The translations under genes were made by a program, and so were the position numbers. 64,000 nt of DNA from Flavobacterium sp. UBA6721. GTDB taxonomy: Bacteria; Bacteroidota; Bacteroidia; Flavobacteriales; Flavobacteriaceae. The notes under the pieces are model-generated. The model worked only from the letters and a program-made list of their open reading frames with translations. It searched no databases and was not told the origin of the DNA. Positions 16,398 through 26,522 of this stretch are shown here, in pieces. The number at the start of each line of letters is the position of its first letter. Positions within the stretch are counted from its first letter, which is position 1. The stretch covers positions 1 to 64,000 of the forward strand of contig DKIJ01000011.1 in the NCBI GenBank assembly GCA_002454195.1, in the 5' to 3' direction.

Positions 16398-18818
16398 TTA
16401 AAGTTTGATTTTATCTAAAGCGTCGATCTCTTCATCACTATGCTCAATGATGTCAATTTTAGGTTCTATAAATTCCTGTTCGTTAGCTAATGTTTTGTTT
16501 AAGGTCAATACTAATGAAGGCAATAACATTAAGTTAGACAACATTCCAAATAATAAGGTTAATGAAATTAATCCACCCAGAGCAATTGTTCCTCCAAAAC
16601 TTGAAAGCATGAAAACAGAGAATCCAAAGAACAATACGATAGAAGTATAAAACATACTTAAACCGGCATCGTTAAATGTAGCATATACTGATTTACGGAT
16701 TTTCCAGTTGTTTTTCTTTAATTCTTCTCGGTATTGTGCTAAGAATCGGACCGTGTCGTCTACCGAAAGTCCAAACGCAATTCCGAACACCAATATTGTT
16801 GATGGTTTTAATGGGATTCCTAAAAAGCCCATCAATCCTGCGGTTAACAATAATGGTAGTAAATTTGGAATAATAGAAACCAGAATCATTTTGAATGAAC
16901 GGAACATAAATCCGATTAATAATGCCGTTAAGAAAAAGGCAAATACTAATGACGAAAGTAAGTTGTCTAGTAAGTAACCCGTTCCTTTTTGGAATACCAA
17001 AGCCTTACCTGTGATTGTAACATTGTAACGGTCTGGTGGGAAAATTTTATTGGCTTGTTTTCTAATTTCAGCTTCCACTTTTGGTATCGCACTTCCGTTC
17101 TCATCACGCATGAAAGTAGTGATTCGGGCAAATTGACCTGTCGAATCCACATAGCTTTTCATTAAATTTTCTTTGGAATTCTTTGTGGCATTTTTAGCAT
17201 AAGATAGGATGAATCCCTGCTCTTGCGAAGTAGGTAAATCATAATATTCTGGATTTCCATTGTAGTAAGCTTGTTTGGAATATTTAACTAAATTAACAAT
17301 GGAAATAGGTTTAGATAGTTCTGGAATTTCATCTATGGCTTTCTCAAGTTCGTCCATACGTCTAAGCGTAGAAAGTTTCATAACACCTTTTTTGCGTTTA
17401 GTGTCAATCATAATTTCTAATGGCATAACCCCATCAAATTCTTTTTCGAAGAAAATAATATCTTGGAAAAAGGCTTCTTTTTTAGGCATGTCTTCGATTA
17501 AACTTCCCGAAATACGCATTTCGTAAATTCCAATAATACTGATTACTAACAATGAAATGGCTACTACATAAACTGAAAAACGGTTGTATTTTATATTGTG
17601 CAAAATCCAATCCATGAATTTTTTTACTGATCCACGGTCTAAGTGCTCAATATGGCGGTCTATAGGAGCAGGAATGTAACTGTGAAAAATCGGAATAACT
17701 ACAATACACAAAAAGAATAATAGCATGATGTTGATGGAAGTTACATTTCCAAACTCTATTAACAACTTGTTATTGGAAGAAATAAAGGTGAAAAAACCAA
17801 TTGCTGTAGTAACATTGGTCATTAAAGTTGCCATACCAATTTTGGTTGTTACCCTTTGTAATGCTTTTACTTTGTTGCGGTGTACCTTGTATTCCTGATG
17901 GTATTTATTCGTTAGGAAAATACAGTTTGGAATCCCAATAACAATAATCAATGAAGGTACTAAGGCAGTTAGAACCGTGATTTCGTAATTCATTAATCCT
18001 AAAACACCAAAAGACCACATTACCCCAATAACCACAATAATGATGGAGATTAAGGTAGCTCTAAAGCTTCGGAAAAAGAAGAAAAACAATAAGGAAGTAA
18101 CTAATAACGAAGCTCCAATAAAAAGACTGATTTCGTCAGTAATTGTTTTGGCGTTTAGTGTTCGGATATAGGGCATACCTGAAACGCGCAAATCAATATT
18201 GGTTTCTTTTTCAAATTTTTCCACAGCAGGAACTAATTTGTCTAGAATATAATCTTTACGGACTGCGGTGTTTACTATTTTCTTATCCATGTAAACTGCC
18301 GAACGAATGCTTCCGGATTTTTTGTTGAATAGCAATCCTTCGTAGAAAGGCATATCATTAAAAAGTTCTTTCCTGATTTTTTCCAGATAACCTTTGTCCA
18401 GTGCTTGCTTTTGGTCTACAAAAGGGATTAATTCGAATTTTTGTAGGGAATCGTTTTTTTGAAGTTTTTTTAAATCGTTGATGGAAATAACTAAATCAAT
18501 TGCTTTGTCTTTTTTTAGACTGTTCATTAGTGTATTCCAAGCTTTGAAGGCTTTTGGCGTAAATAAAGTATTGTCTTTTACCCCAATAATAACTAAGTTT
18601 CCTTCTTCACCAAATTTATTTAAGAACGCATTGTATTCTACATTTGCAATATTGTCTTCTGGTAACATATTGGCTTCAGTGAATGTAAAATGGATATTTT
18701 TCCATTGCATTCCTAAAAAAACAGTTATCGCAACGATAATGGATAACATTAAAATTTTATTTCGAAGAACAATACGAGCAATTAACTCCCAAAATCCCAA
18801 ACTAAACCACTTGATCAT
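16398..18818 (-). CDS. RND-superfamily (MMPL-type) exporter
   Basis: An 806-residue integral membrane protein with the 1+5+1+5 span pattern of the RND/MMPL fold and two large periplasmic loops (about 45-210 and 430-610). Conserved spans include LVPSLIIVIGIPNCIFLTNKYHQE and STILVFGIAFGLSVDDTVRFLAQYREE, where the acidic pair in the membrane serves proton coupling. Such single-gene exporters move lipids, hopanoids or hydrophobic compounds; the substrate here is unknown. There is no adaptor or TolC-like partner beside it. A TACATTTG -7 box lies upstream at 18838-18845, divergent from the antiporter gene. Confidence 0.85.
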   Translation of the reverse strand: MIKWFSLGFWELIARIVLRNKILMLSIIVAITVFLGMQWKNIHFTFTEANMLPEDNIANVEYNAFLNKFGEEGNLVIIGVKDNTLFTPKAFKAWNTLMNSLKKDKAIDLVISINDLKKLQKNDSLQKFELIPFVDQKQALDKGYLEKIRKELFNDMPFYEGLLFNKKSGSIRSAVYMDKKIVNTAVRKDYILDKLVPAVEKFEKETNIDLRVSGMPYIRTLNAKTITDEISLFIGASLLVTSLLFFFFFRSFRATLISIIIVVIGVMWSFGVLGLMNYEITVLTALVPSLIIVIGIPNCIFLTNKYHQEYKVHRNKVKALQRVTTKIGMATLMTNVTTAIGFFTFISSNNKLLIEFGNVTSINIMLLFFLCIVVIPIFHSYIPAPIDRHIEHLDRGSVKKFMDWILHNIKYNRFSVYVVAISLLVISIIGIYEMRISGSLIEDMPKKEAFFQDIIFFEKEFDGVMPLEIMIDTKRKKGVMKLSTLRRMDELEKAIDEIPELSKPISIVNLVKYSKQAYYNGNPEYYDLPTSQEQGFILSYAKNATKNSKENLMKSYVDSTGQFARITTFMRDENGSAIPKVEAEIRKQANKIFPPDRYNVTITGKALVFQKGTGYLLDNLLSSLVFAFFLTALLIGFMFRSFKMILVSIIPNLLPLLLTAGLMGFLGIPLKPSTILVFGIAFGLSVDDTVRFLAQYREELKKNNWKIRKSVYATFNDAGLSMFYTSIVLFFGFSVFMLSSFGGTIALGGLISLTLLFGMLSNLMLLPSLVLTLNKTLANEQEFIEPKIDIIEHSDEEIDALDKIKL

Positions 18819-18837
18819 AATTGATATTTAAAGGCTG

Positions 18838-18845
18838 CAAATGTA
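18838..18845 (-). promoter_or_regulatory. Candidate -7 box (TACATTTG, minus strand)
   Basis: An exact TAnnTTTG match on the minus strand, 20 bp upstream of the RND exporter start. No TTG is seen at 17-23 bp, so the assignment rests on the -7 box alone. Confidence 0.45.
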
Positions 18846-19008
18846 GTGAAATCAGCAGGAAAGCGCAGTACGATTTGTAAATTTTAAATTAAATTTAGGT
18901 TTTTTTAAGCCCTCATTTATCAAAACATAAACTTAATTTTGAGCATGTAAATTCTAACAAAGAATTTAGCATCTTTGTGTGGAATAAAAATTAATTATTT
19001 TTTGAACT

Positions 19009-21285
19009 ATGGTTTTGAAAAAATATAAAAATTCGCTGTTTTATTTGGGTGTAACAGGTTTTTTCTCGGCTTTAATTTATATGATAATCGAGAAAGGAAA
19101 ATTGTTAGAATTAAAGAAATCGAATGTTGTTATTTCTACTCAAGGCAATTCTTTTGATGATTTTATCCAATCCATGTTGCATAATTTTCAGGACCCTTTG
19201 GCCATTCTTTTGGCACAAATTGTAATGATTATTCTAACGGCTCGAATTTTTGGTTGGTTTTTCAAAAAAATAGGACAACCCACGGTTATTGGAGAAATTA
19301 TTGCGGGTATTGTTCTTGGACCTTCCTTGGTGGGAATGTACTTTCCAGAATTTTCTGCGGCATTATTTCCAGAGGCCTCTTTAGGCAATTTGAAATTTTT
19401 AAGTCAGATAGGATTAATTCTGTTCATGTTCGTAATCGGAATGGAACTGGATGTGAAAGTTTTGAAAAACAAAGCAAGTGAAGCTATTGTAATTAGTCAT
19501 GCCAGTATTATTATTCCCTTTGCTATGGGGATTGGCTTATCTTATTTTGTCTATAATCAGTTTGCCCCTCAAGGTGTAGAATTTCTTTCTTTTAGTCTTT
19601 TTATGGGAATTGCCATGAGTATAACGGCTTTCCCGGTTTTGGCTCGTATTGTTCAGGAGCGAGGGATTCACAAAACCCGTTTGGGTGCCATTGTAATTAC
19701 CTGTGCTGCTGCCGATGATATTACCGCTTGGTGTTTACTAGCTGTGGTTATTGCCATTGTAAAGGCTGGTGATTTTGTTGGTTCACTGTATGTGATTTTT
19801 CTAGCATTACTGTATGTTTTGGCGATGCTTTTTATCGTAAAGCCATTCTTGAAAAGAATAGGGGATTTATATGCTGAAAAAGAAAATATTGGGAAGCCTG
19901 TAATGGCAATTTTCTTTCTGTTGTTGATTATTTCGTCTTATGCTACCGAAGTTATTGGAATTCATGCTCTTTTTGGCGGATTTATGATGGGGGCTATTAT
20001 GCCAGATATTGCTAAGTTCCGAATGATTTTTATCGAAAAGGTCGAAGATGTTTCTGTTATTCTATTGCTGCCTTTGTTTTTTGTGTTTACAGGATTGAAT
20101 ACTCAAGTAGGCTTACTAAATGATCCTTATTTGTGGAAAGTTACAGCAGGAATAATAGCTGTAGCTGTTATAGGTAAGTTTGTGGGGAGTGCTTTAGCAG
20201 CAAGGTTTGTGGGTCAAAATTGGCATGATAGTTTTACCATCGGAGCATTGATGAATACTCGAGGATTGATGGAACTAATTGTATTAAATATTGGTCTAGA
20301 ACTTAAAGTACTTACACCTGAAGTTTTTACGATGATGGTCATTATGGCATTGGTAACAACTTTTATGACGGGGCCTGCGCTAGATTTGTTGGATTTGATT
20401 TTTAAGAATACACGCGAATCAGAAACTGCTGAGTTGATTGATGAAGATAAGTATCGTATTCTAATCTCCTTTGGTAATAATGAAAAAGGAAAAGCCTTGT
20501 TGCATTTGGCTAATGGTTTAACTAAAAAACAAAAAACGGCAACGGTAATTACAGCTATGCATTTGTCGCAAAGTGATGAATTGCACTCCTTTAATATGGA
20601 AGAAATTGAAAGAGAAACTTTCGAACCTATTTATGATGAATCAGATCATTTAGGGGTAAAGTTGCTTTCTATTTTTAAAGTGACCAATGATATTGAAACT
20701 GAAATAGCTGATGTGGCGAATAACGGTGATTATGATTTATTATTGGTGGGTGTGGGTAAATCTATTTTTGAAGGAAGTTTGCTGGGTAAAGTTATTGGAT
20801 TTACCACAAGAATTATTAATCCGGATCGTTTGATTGATAAGTTCAAAGGAAAAGAAGGATTGTTTGAAAATTCGCCTTTTGATGAACGCACCAGACAAAT
20901 TGTGGCTAAGACCAAAAAACCTTTGGGAATTTTAATCGATAATGATTTTGAAGCGTTGAATCAGGTTTTTGTGCCTATAATCAAATCGGATGATGCCATT
21001 TTGATTGATTTTGTTCAGAAAATGGTTTTTAATAGCAATTCTAAAATCAATATTTTAGATATGAATGGTATTTTGAAAAATAATTTTGTGATGCAAAGTG
21101 CGGTTTCGGTTTTGTTGCAAAAATTTCCAAATAATATCAGTGTAATTAATCAGGATGTTATGGATACTAACTTTTTAAAAGAACAAGATTTAATGTTGAT
21201 TAGTTTAGAAAGTTGGAAAGCAGTGCTTGATACAGACGTGAATTTACCTCTAGGATTTTCTTCTGTATTAATTATTAGAGCCTAA
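19009..21285 (+). CDS. Monovalent cation:proton antiporter, CPA2 family
   Basis: A 758-residue protein. An extra N-terminal span (12-30) precedes the Na+/H+ exchanger domain (about 65-430), with IGQPTVIGEIIAGIVLGPSLVG, the signature ADDITAWCLLA containing the paired Asp of the ion-binding site, and GALMNTRGLMELIVLNIGL. The C-terminal 280 residues form a cytosolic region that looks like tandem universal-stress-like domains (YRILISFGNNEKGKALLHLANGL; DYDLLLVGVGKSIFEGS), probably regulatory. It may exchange K+ or Na+ for H+. The SMR gene begins 2 bp after its stop codon, implying one transcript. Confidence 0.88.
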   Translation: MVLKKYKNSLFYLGVTGFFSALIYMIIEKGKLLELKKSNVVISTQGNSFDDFIQSMLHNFQDPLAILLAQIVMIILTARIFGWFFKKIGQPTVIGEIIAGIVLGPSLVGMYFPEFSAALFPEASLGNLKFLSQIGLILFMFVIGMELDVKVLKNKASEAIVISHASIIIPFAMGIGLSYFVYNQFAPQGVEFLSFSLFMGIAMSITAFPVLARIVQERGIHKTRLGAIVITCAAADDITAWCLLAVVIAIVKAGDFVGSLYVIFLALLYVLAMLFIVKPFLKRIGDLYAEKENIGKPVMAIFFLLLIISSYATEVIGIHALFGGFMMGAIMPDIAKFRMIFIEKVEDVSVILLLPLFFVFTGLNTQVGLLNDPYLWKVTAGIIAVAVIGKFVGSALAARFVGQNWHDSFTIGALMNTRGLMELIVLNIGLELKVLTPEVFTMMVIMALVTTFMTGPALDLLDLIFKNTRESETAELIDEDKYRILISFGNNEKGKALLHLANGLTKKQKTATVITAMHLSQSDELHSFNMEEIERETFEPIYDESDHLGVKLLSIFKVTNDIETEIADVANNGDYDLLLVGVGKSIFEGSLLGKVIGFTTRIINPDRLIDKFKGKEGLFENSPFDERTRQIVAKTKKPLGILIDNDFEALNQVFVPIIKSDDAILIDFVQKMVFNSNSKINILDMNGILKNNFVMQSAVSVLLQKFPNNISVINQDVMDTNFLKEQDLMLISLESWKAVLDTDVNLPLGFSSVLIIRA

Positions 21286-21287
21286 AG

Positions 21288-21617
21288 ATGAGTTGGATTT
21301 TATTAATAATTGGTGGTTTGTTTGAAGTAGCTTTTGCTTCTTGTTTGGGAAAGGCCAAAGAAACTACTGGAATGGAATCGGCATACTGGATGTTGGGATT
21401 TTTGTTGAGTCTTACAGCAAGTATGTTTTTATTGTACAAAGCCACGCAGGAATTGCCTATTGGGACTGCTTATGCGGTTTGGACAGGAATAGGAGCTGTA
21501 GGAACAGTTCTAGTAGGAATCTTTGTTTTTAAAGAACCAGCTACTTTCTGGCGATTATTCTTTATTGTTACTTTGATAGGTTCTATTATTGGATTGAAAT
21601 TTGTATCCAATCACTAA
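21288..21617 (+). CDS. Small multidrug resistance (SMR) family transporter
   Basis: A 109-residue protein with four membrane helices. The conserved membrane Glu13 (ILLIIGGLFEVAFASCLGKA) couples proton and substrate transport, and IGTAYAVWTGIGAVGTVLVG is the third-helix signature. The G-x-F-E-V-A-F-A-x-C-L-G-K-A pattern is closer to the SugE/Gdx side (guanidinium and quaternary ammonium export) than to EmrE, but this is an inference. It is co-transcribed with the antiporter. Its stop codon overlaps that of the converging DUF5686 gene, with no terminator between them. Confidence 0.85.
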   Translation: MSWILLIIGGLFEVAFASCLGKAKETTGMESAYWMLGFLLSLTASMFLLYKATQELPIGTAYAVWTGIGAVGTVLVGIFVFKEPATFWRLFFIVTLIGSIIGLKFVSNH

Positions 21618-24109
21618 AAACCTAAATTCAGTACATAACTCAATTTGATGGCAATATTGTCTTGTAGTTTTGGTAGCTGATTAGAACCATAACGGAAAAA
21701 TGTAGTTAATCCTAAGCCATTAAAAATTTGGTTTAATTCGATTCCCGATTCAAAAAAACCATCCTTTAAGGTTTTGAAATTTAATCCCAGATGTTGTTCG
21801 GGATGTTCTAGATTTCCCCAAGCCATTCTGGAAACTAATACCAGTGATGGCTTTATTTTTTTCAATAAGGTGACACGGTTAAAAGCGTGTTTGAATTGAA
21901 AATAGGCATATTTATTAGAGAAAAACTCATTGAAAAACATGGTCTCAAAACTGTTTTTTCCTCCAAAAGTAATTCTTTGGATAATGGTTTCTTTAGTAAT
22001 ATTATTTGGAGAGGTATTGTACAAATGGGTCAAAGGAACATCCCCATTGGCATAACCTGCCTGAACTAATAAAGAGGTTTTATGACCGTTGAGGTATTTT
22101 TTTTCATATTCGGTTTTGAAGTCAAATTTGCTAAAATCAAAATCATTTTTCCATAGATTACCTAAGGTTTGAGTAAATTGAAAGGTGAATTTTGGATAGC
22201 GTTTTTCTGTTTCAATTCGGCCAGTTGGGGTTTGCATGTAATCGCTAAAAGGACTCCATTGTAAGGAAACCATAGCAGTCGATATGTTGTAAGCTGTAAA
22301 TAGTTTGTCTTTTAGATGGAACGCATAATCAAATTTTGGTGTTATCTCGCTTTTAGAAATCTCCCAAACGCTTTCGGTTTTTGGGATTTTCTTCGTTTCT
22401 ATATAGGTTTTCCAACTTATGTAATTGTAAAAAGTGCTGATATTTATTGGTCTTGGGTCGTAAATTTTGAAAGGCTTTTTTTCGATAGAAAATGAGGTAC
22501 TCGCAATTTCTCGAATATCATCTGTATAGGAAAACCCTAACCAAGAGTTGGTACGGCTATCCATTTTAACCGCAGCTCCAATACTCCCTTTAAAAATTCC
22601 ATCTTTGGTTCCATAGGCATAATAGCCATCTATTCGGAACAGTTTAGAAAGTCTGTCATTGGTTACCCCGCCTAAGCCTAAACGGAAACCTTCGTAATTG
22701 TTGTAGCTAAATATTTTACGCAAGTCTAAATCAAAAAAGCCAATAGGTAAATACCCATTGATTGCTTTCTTACCAAATTGTACACGATTTGCAATTTTTC
22801 TTCTTACTGAAATGCTATCAAGTTCGTTGTAAGTTCTTTTGCTTCTGTTGTCTATGCTGTCCTTTCGATAATTTTCCCAAAAAGAATCTTCTTTTTTAAA
22901 AGCAGTTTTATCTATTTCTACAGCAAAATTTGGATTCAAAATTTGGACTTCGGTGTTGTTTTTAATGTCAAAATTATAGCTGTCAGACAGTAAATAAATA
23001 TAATCCGATGGTTGTTTTTTTCTCGGACTTAAATCCTGTTTCATGTCGCCATCAAATTGAATCGTACCACCGAATATTTTAATATCATCGTCGTTTTTTC
23101 CTTTGATAATTTGGAAATTTTTGTGTCTTGGAAACCAAATATTTTCTGTTGGATTGTATTCGAATTCATGAGTCCCGCTGATGTCCAGTAGCCCTCTAAT
23201 ACGCATTATAGCTTTAGTGATAGCGTAATTATTTTGGTCAACATACAAAATACCTTCTAGTCCTTTGGCTTTGCTTTTCTTTTTGTTTTTAAAGTAAATC
23301 ATATAAGCATTTCTGCCACTGATGACTACTGTATCCAAAAGTTTATAGTTGTATTCCCTAATAGCATCATCAGCTATAGGACTGTTGTATTTGGTTTCAA
23401 AAAGTTCGTATTTGGGTTCGTATATGGAAAAAGATTGTAGGTTAAAAGCAAGGATTTCATATAGCGGTTGTTTTAATCCTGCCATTTTAGTCCCCAGAAT
23501 GGTTTCTTTTAAGGTTTTGTTACTAAACTGATATTGTGACACTTTTTCCGTTTGGAATAAATGGCGTTTGCTTACGGTAGTTTTGAATTTGTAATTGGCA
23601 GAGTCAATTTTAAAATAGACACCTTCTTTTGTTTTTTTGACTATAATGGAATCTATTTTTCCAGCAATCGAATCAGGATTGGCCGAAACAACTAATTTGT
23701 TGTAGGTTTTGAATTCAAAACTTTGAAGTCTTTTTTGAGGATTATTATTGTCTTTTAATGCAATGGTTTTTTTGATGATGGCAGTTGCCGCATTTTCCGA
23801 ATTGACTACTACTTCATTGAGCTTGTCTGTTTTTTGCGTAAGCAGCACCGGGTAAAAATGATTGTTTTGCGCAACATTTATTTTTATTTTTTGGTAACCA
23901 ATGTAGGAAACATAAAAATAGGAAATAGGGTTTTGAGATAGGATGCTGAATTTTCCATCTACATCTGAAGTGCTAATAACACCATCGTTAGTTGTAATAG
24001 TAGCAAAAGCAAGTGTTTTTGTTGTGCTGGATTCTTTAACAATTCCATTGATTCGAAATTGTGCTTGAAGCGAAAGGCTAAAGAATAAAAACAAAAAAAG
24101 ATGCTTCAT
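21614..24109 (-). CDS. DUF5686 outer-membrane protein with CarboxypepD_reg-like domain
   Basis: An 831-residue protein starting at the ATG at 24109, which gives a clean signal peptide (HLFLFLFFSLSLQAQ); the ATG 48 bp further up would add a non-signal extension. A carboxypeptidase-regulatory-like beta-sandwich (about 18-100, GIVKESSTTKTLAFATITTNDG) is followed by the DUF5686 region, which looks like an outer-membrane beta barrel ending in an aromatic-type strand (YVLNLGF). The family is common in Bacteroidota and of unsettled function, often considered TonB-receptor-like without a plug. It is monocistronic. Confidence 0.82.
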   Translation of the reverse strand: MKHLFLFLFFSLSLQAQFRINGIVKESSTTKTLAFATITTNDGVISTSDVDGKFSILSQNPISYFYVSYIGYQKIKINVAQNNHFYPVLLTQKTDKLNEVVVNSENAATAIIKKTIALKDNNNPQKRLQSFEFKTYNKLVVSANPDSIAGKIDSIIVKKTKEGVYFKIDSANYKFKTTVSKRHLFQTEKVSQYQFSNKTLKETILGTKMAGLKQPLYEILAFNLQSFSIYEPKYELFETKYNSPIADDAIREYNYKLLDTVVISGRNAYMIYFKNKKKSKAKGLEGILYVDQNNYAITKAIMRIRGLLDISGTHEFEYNPTENIWFPRHKNFQIIKGKNDDDIKIFGGTIQFDGDMKQDLSPRKKQPSDYIYLLSDSYNFDIKNNTEVQILNPNFAVEIDKTAFKKEDSFWENYRKDSIDNRSKRTYNELDSISVRRKIANRVQFGKKAINGYLPIGFFDLDLRKIFSYNNYEGFRLGLGGVTNDRLSKLFRIDGYYAYGTKDGIFKGSIGAAVKMDSRTNSWLGFSYTDDIREIASTSFSIEKKPFKIYDPRPINISTFYNYISWKTYIETKKIPKTESVWEISKSEITPKFDYAFHLKDKLFTAYNISTAMVSLQWSPFSDYMQTPTGRIETEKRYPKFTFQFTQTLGNLWKNDFDFSKFDFKTEYEKKYLNGHKTSLLVQAGYANGDVPLTHLYNTSPNNITKETIIQRITFGGKNSFETMFFNEFFSNKYAYFQFKHAFNRVTLLKKIKPSLVLVSRMAWGNLEHPEQHLGLNFKTLKDGFFESGIELNQIFNGLGLTTFFRYGSNQLPKLQDNIAIKLSYVLNLGF

Positions 24110-24165
24110 AGAGTGGGTTTGTATCAAAACGTAAGTGAATTCATTTTGGTATGGCAAAAGTAGGA

Positions 24166-24203
24166 ATAAAAAATCCGTCGAGACAGAACATCAGGACGGA
24201 TTT
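24166..24203 (-). terminator. Terminator downstream of frr
   Basis: Arms AAATCCGTC (24171-24179) and GACGGATTT (24195-24203), followed by a T-run on the minus strand. It ends the pyrH-frr transcript. Confidence 0.8.
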
Positions 24204-24224
24204 CAATATGTTTTTGTTTGAAAG

Positions 24225-24788
24225 TTATACTTTCATGATTTCTGCTTCTTTTAGAACAAGAAGTTCGTCAATCTTTTTAATGTAAGTATTCGTTAGATTT
24301 TGAACATCTTCTTCGGCACTTTTACATACATCTTCAGAAGTTCCTTCTTTTTCTAGTTTTTTGATGTCAGTATTCGCATCTTTTCTAGCATTTCTAATCC
24401 CGATTTTAGCATCTTCAGCTTCCGCTTTAGCTTGTTTCGCTAATTCACGACGACGATCTTCTGTCAAAGGTGGAACACTAATAATGATTACATCACCATT
24501 GTTCATTGGATTAAATCCTAGGTTAGCAATCATGATTGCTTTTTCAATGGTTTGCAACATGCTTTTTTCAAAAGGCTGCAAAGTTATTGTTCTAGCATCA
24601 GGTATGCTTATTTTAGCAACTTGATTTAAAGGTGTTGATGAGCCGTAATAGTCTACAAAAACACTCCCCAACATAGCAGGAGAAGCCTTACCAGCACGTA
24701 TATTTAGAAATTCTTTTTCTAAGTGAGCGATTGAACCTTCCATAGATTCTTGAGCGCTATCTAATATAAATTCAATTTCTTCAGTCAT
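24225..24788 (-). CDS. frr: Ribosome recycling factor
   Basis: A 187-residue cytosolic protein, the usual RRF length, that splits post-termination ribosomes together with EF-G. Conserved features are FLNIRAGKASPAMLGSVFVDYYG (about 27-49), the SIPDARTITLQPFEKS stretch of the hinge, and the helical-bundle segment PPLTEDRRRELAKQAKAEAEDAKIGIRN-ARKD. It lies downstream of pyrH, a conserved pairing in bacteria, 71 bp apart. The intergenic leader carries five 7-bp repeats ending 4 bp before the ATG. Confidence 0.97.
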   Translation of the reverse strand: MTEEIEFILDSAQESMEGSIAHLEKEFLNIRAGKASPAMLGSVFVDYYGSSTPLNQVAKISIPDARTITLQPFEKSMLQTIEKAIMIANLGFNPMNNGDVIIISVPPLTEDRRRELAKQAKAEAEDAKIGIRNARKDANTDIKKLEKEGTSEDVCKSAEEDVQNLTNTYIKKIDELLVLKEAEIMKV

Positions 24789-24792
24789 TTTA

Positions 24793-24827
24793 TTTCAGAT
24801 TTTAGATTTTAGATTTTAGATTTCAGA
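24793..24827. repeat. Five 7-bp tandem repeats in the frr leader
   Basis: Units on the plus strand are TTTCAGA, TTTTAGA, TTTTAGA, TTTTAGA, TTTCAGA. The tract lies directly in front of the frr start codon, between pyrH and frr. Confidence 0.85.
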
Positions 24828-24859
24828 TTTCCTGCTATCTGTAAACTGCCATCTGCTAT

Positions 24860-25567
24860 TTATATATTTACTACAGTTCCAATATTTTCTCCATCGCAGA
24901 TTCTTTCTAAGTTTCCGCTTTTGTTCATGTCAAAAATAAGGATAGGTAATTTATTTTCTTGGCTTAAAGTAAAGGCTGTAGTGTCCATTACATTTAGTCC
25001 TTTTTTGATTACATCATCAAATGAGATAAAGTCGAATTTAACTGCCGAAGCATTTTTCTCTGGGTCAGAATCGTAAACTCCATCTACACGTGTTCCTTTT
25101 AAAATCACATCAGCGTTGATTTCGATTCCACGTAATACAGCAGCTGTATCGGTTGTAAAGTAAGGGTTTCCTGTTCCAGCTCCAAAAATTACAATTCTTC
25201 CTTTTTCTAAGTGTCTGTCGGCTCTTCTTTTAATATAAGGTTCAGCGATAGACTCCATTTTTAAAGCAGTTTGTAAACGTGTTTTCATGCCTTTTTCTTC
25301 AAGAGCACCTTGTAAAGCCATTCCGTTTATAACGGTTGCAAGCATTCCCATATAATCTCCTTGCACTCTGTCCATTCCGTTGCTTGCTCCTGCAACTCCT
25401 CTAAAGATATTTCCTCCGCCAATTACGATGGCAATTTCTACTCCTTTTGCGTGTACTTTTTTGATTTCTTCAGCATATTCAGCTAATCTTACAGGGTCAA
25501 TTCCATATTGACGGTCTCCCATTAAAGCTTCTCCGCTTAATTTTAGAAGAATTCTTTTGTATTTCAT
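24860..25567 (-). CDS. pyrH: Uridylate (UMP) kinase
   Basis: A 235-residue amino-acid-kinase-fold enzyme that phosphorylates UMP to UDP in pyrimidine synthesis. I chose the ATG at 25567 ([17 protein letters not shown]), which matches the family N-terminus; the longer reading frame upstream overlaps the patatin gene. Motifs are [10 protein letters not shown] (8-17), [28 protein letters not shown] and the [11 protein letters not shown] loop. It forms a two-gene unit with frr. Confidence 0.96.
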   Translation of the reverse strand: MKYKRILLKLSGEALMGDRQYGIDPVRLAEYAEEIKKVHAKGVEIAIVIGGGNIFRGVAGASNGMDRVQGDYMGMLATVINGMALQGALEEKGMKTRLQTALKMESIAEPYIKRRADRHLEKGRIVIFGAGTGNPYFTTDTAAVLRGIEINADVILKGTRVDGVYDSDPEKNASAVKFDFISFDDVIKKGLNVMDTTAFTLSQENKLPILIFDMNKSGNLERICDGENIGTVVNI

Positions 25568-25628
25568 GTGTATGTTGCGTTGATTGGTGCAAATATAGGG
25601 ATATTCTTTTTTTCTGAAATAGCACGAC

Positions 25629-26414
25629 TTAAATTTTATAAATTTTGTTTTCAAAGCTGTATTTGGCAGCCTCATAGCCTAAATTGAAAATCGTATCCAT
25701 TTTCGTTTTATTGGTTTCGAAGGTACTATAAACACTCAGTTCTTTAGGTTGAATAATCCAATCACATTGATTGAATTTCGATATATTAGCGTGTTCCGAA
25801 AGGATATCAAATGCTCTTGTGGTAACCGCTCGAATAGAATTTAAATCCTCTGGTTTAATGTTGTTAATAGGACTTACATAGACGCCAATAATAGTATCGC
25901 AATTTTTTCGAAGTAAATCAGTTGGGAAATGATTTAAAATACCGCCATCGCTATAGTGATTGCCATTAATTTGATACGGCGAAATCACTCCAGGGAACGA
26001 ACACGAGGCGATGAGTGCGTCGACAATCTTGGTTTCTGAATCAAATATTTTAAGTTGGCCTTTAATCATATCGGTAGCGGTGATTTGGGTAGGGATTTCC
26101 AAATCAGATAGTTTCGCCTCTTTAAAAACAGCATGAAAATAATCTTTGAAGGCTTCCGAATCAATCAAACCTGCTTTAGTAAATGTAATATGTCGCCAAT
26201 GAAAAAAATAGATGGACTTGAAAAAGTCTAAGATTTCCTCGGGAGTTTTGCCCCAAGCATACATAGCACCAACAATGGAACCTGCACTGGTTCCTGCAAT
26301 TTTTGTGGGACGTATGTTTTGTTCTTCTAAAAATTTGATAGCACCCGCATGGGCTAAACCCTTTGTCCCACCACCCGAAAGCGCTAAGCCAATTGATTTT
26401 GTGTGTAAGTTCAT
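25629..26414 (-). CDS. Patatin-like phospholipase
   Basis: A 261-residue serine hydrolase of the RssA/YlbK type. The oxyanion-hole motif GGGTKG is at 14-19, the nucleophile elbow GTSAG at 41-45 (Ser43), and the catalytic Asp lies in SDGG (Asp156). There is no signal peptide, so it acts in the cytosol or peripherally at the membrane, probably as a lysophospholipase or acyl hydrolase. Both catalytic residues are present. The gene is 61 bp upstream of pyrH on the same strand and divergent from the thioredoxin-like gene. Confidence 0.9.
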   Translation of the reverse strand: MNLHTKSIGLALSGGGTKGLAHAGAIKFLEEQNIRPTKIAGTSAGSIVGAMYAWGKTPEEILDFFKSIYFFHWRHITFTKAGLIDSEAFKDYFHAVFKEAKLSDLEIPTQITATDMIKGQLKIFDSETKIVDALIASCSFPGVISPYQINGNHYSDGGILNHFPTDLLRKNCDTIIGVYVSPINNIKPEDLNSIRAVTTRAFDILSEHANISKFNQCDWIIQPKELSVYSTFETNKTKMDTIFNLGYEAAKYSFENKIYKI

Positions 26415-26484
26415 TATTGGGGTTGTTTTTTATAAAATTACGACTTTTGTTCATTTGAATGTGATTTTTGTCATAGTAAATCCA

Positions 26485-26492
26485 TATCTTTG
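26485..26492 (+). promoter_or_regulatory. Candidate -7 box (TATCTTTG) of the thioredoxin-like gene
   Basis: An exact TAnnTTTG match 30 bp before the ATG at 26523. A TTG lies 14 bp upstream, shorter than the usual 17-23 bp. Confidence 0.5.
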
Positions 26493-26522
26493 TGCTGTAT
26501 TTTTGTTTAAAAATTAAAAGAT

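Noticed and set aside
25568..25675. 36-residue N-terminal extension of pyrH
   Set aside because: It overlaps the patatin gene end and precedes the conserved [12 protein letters not shown] start of UMP kinases.
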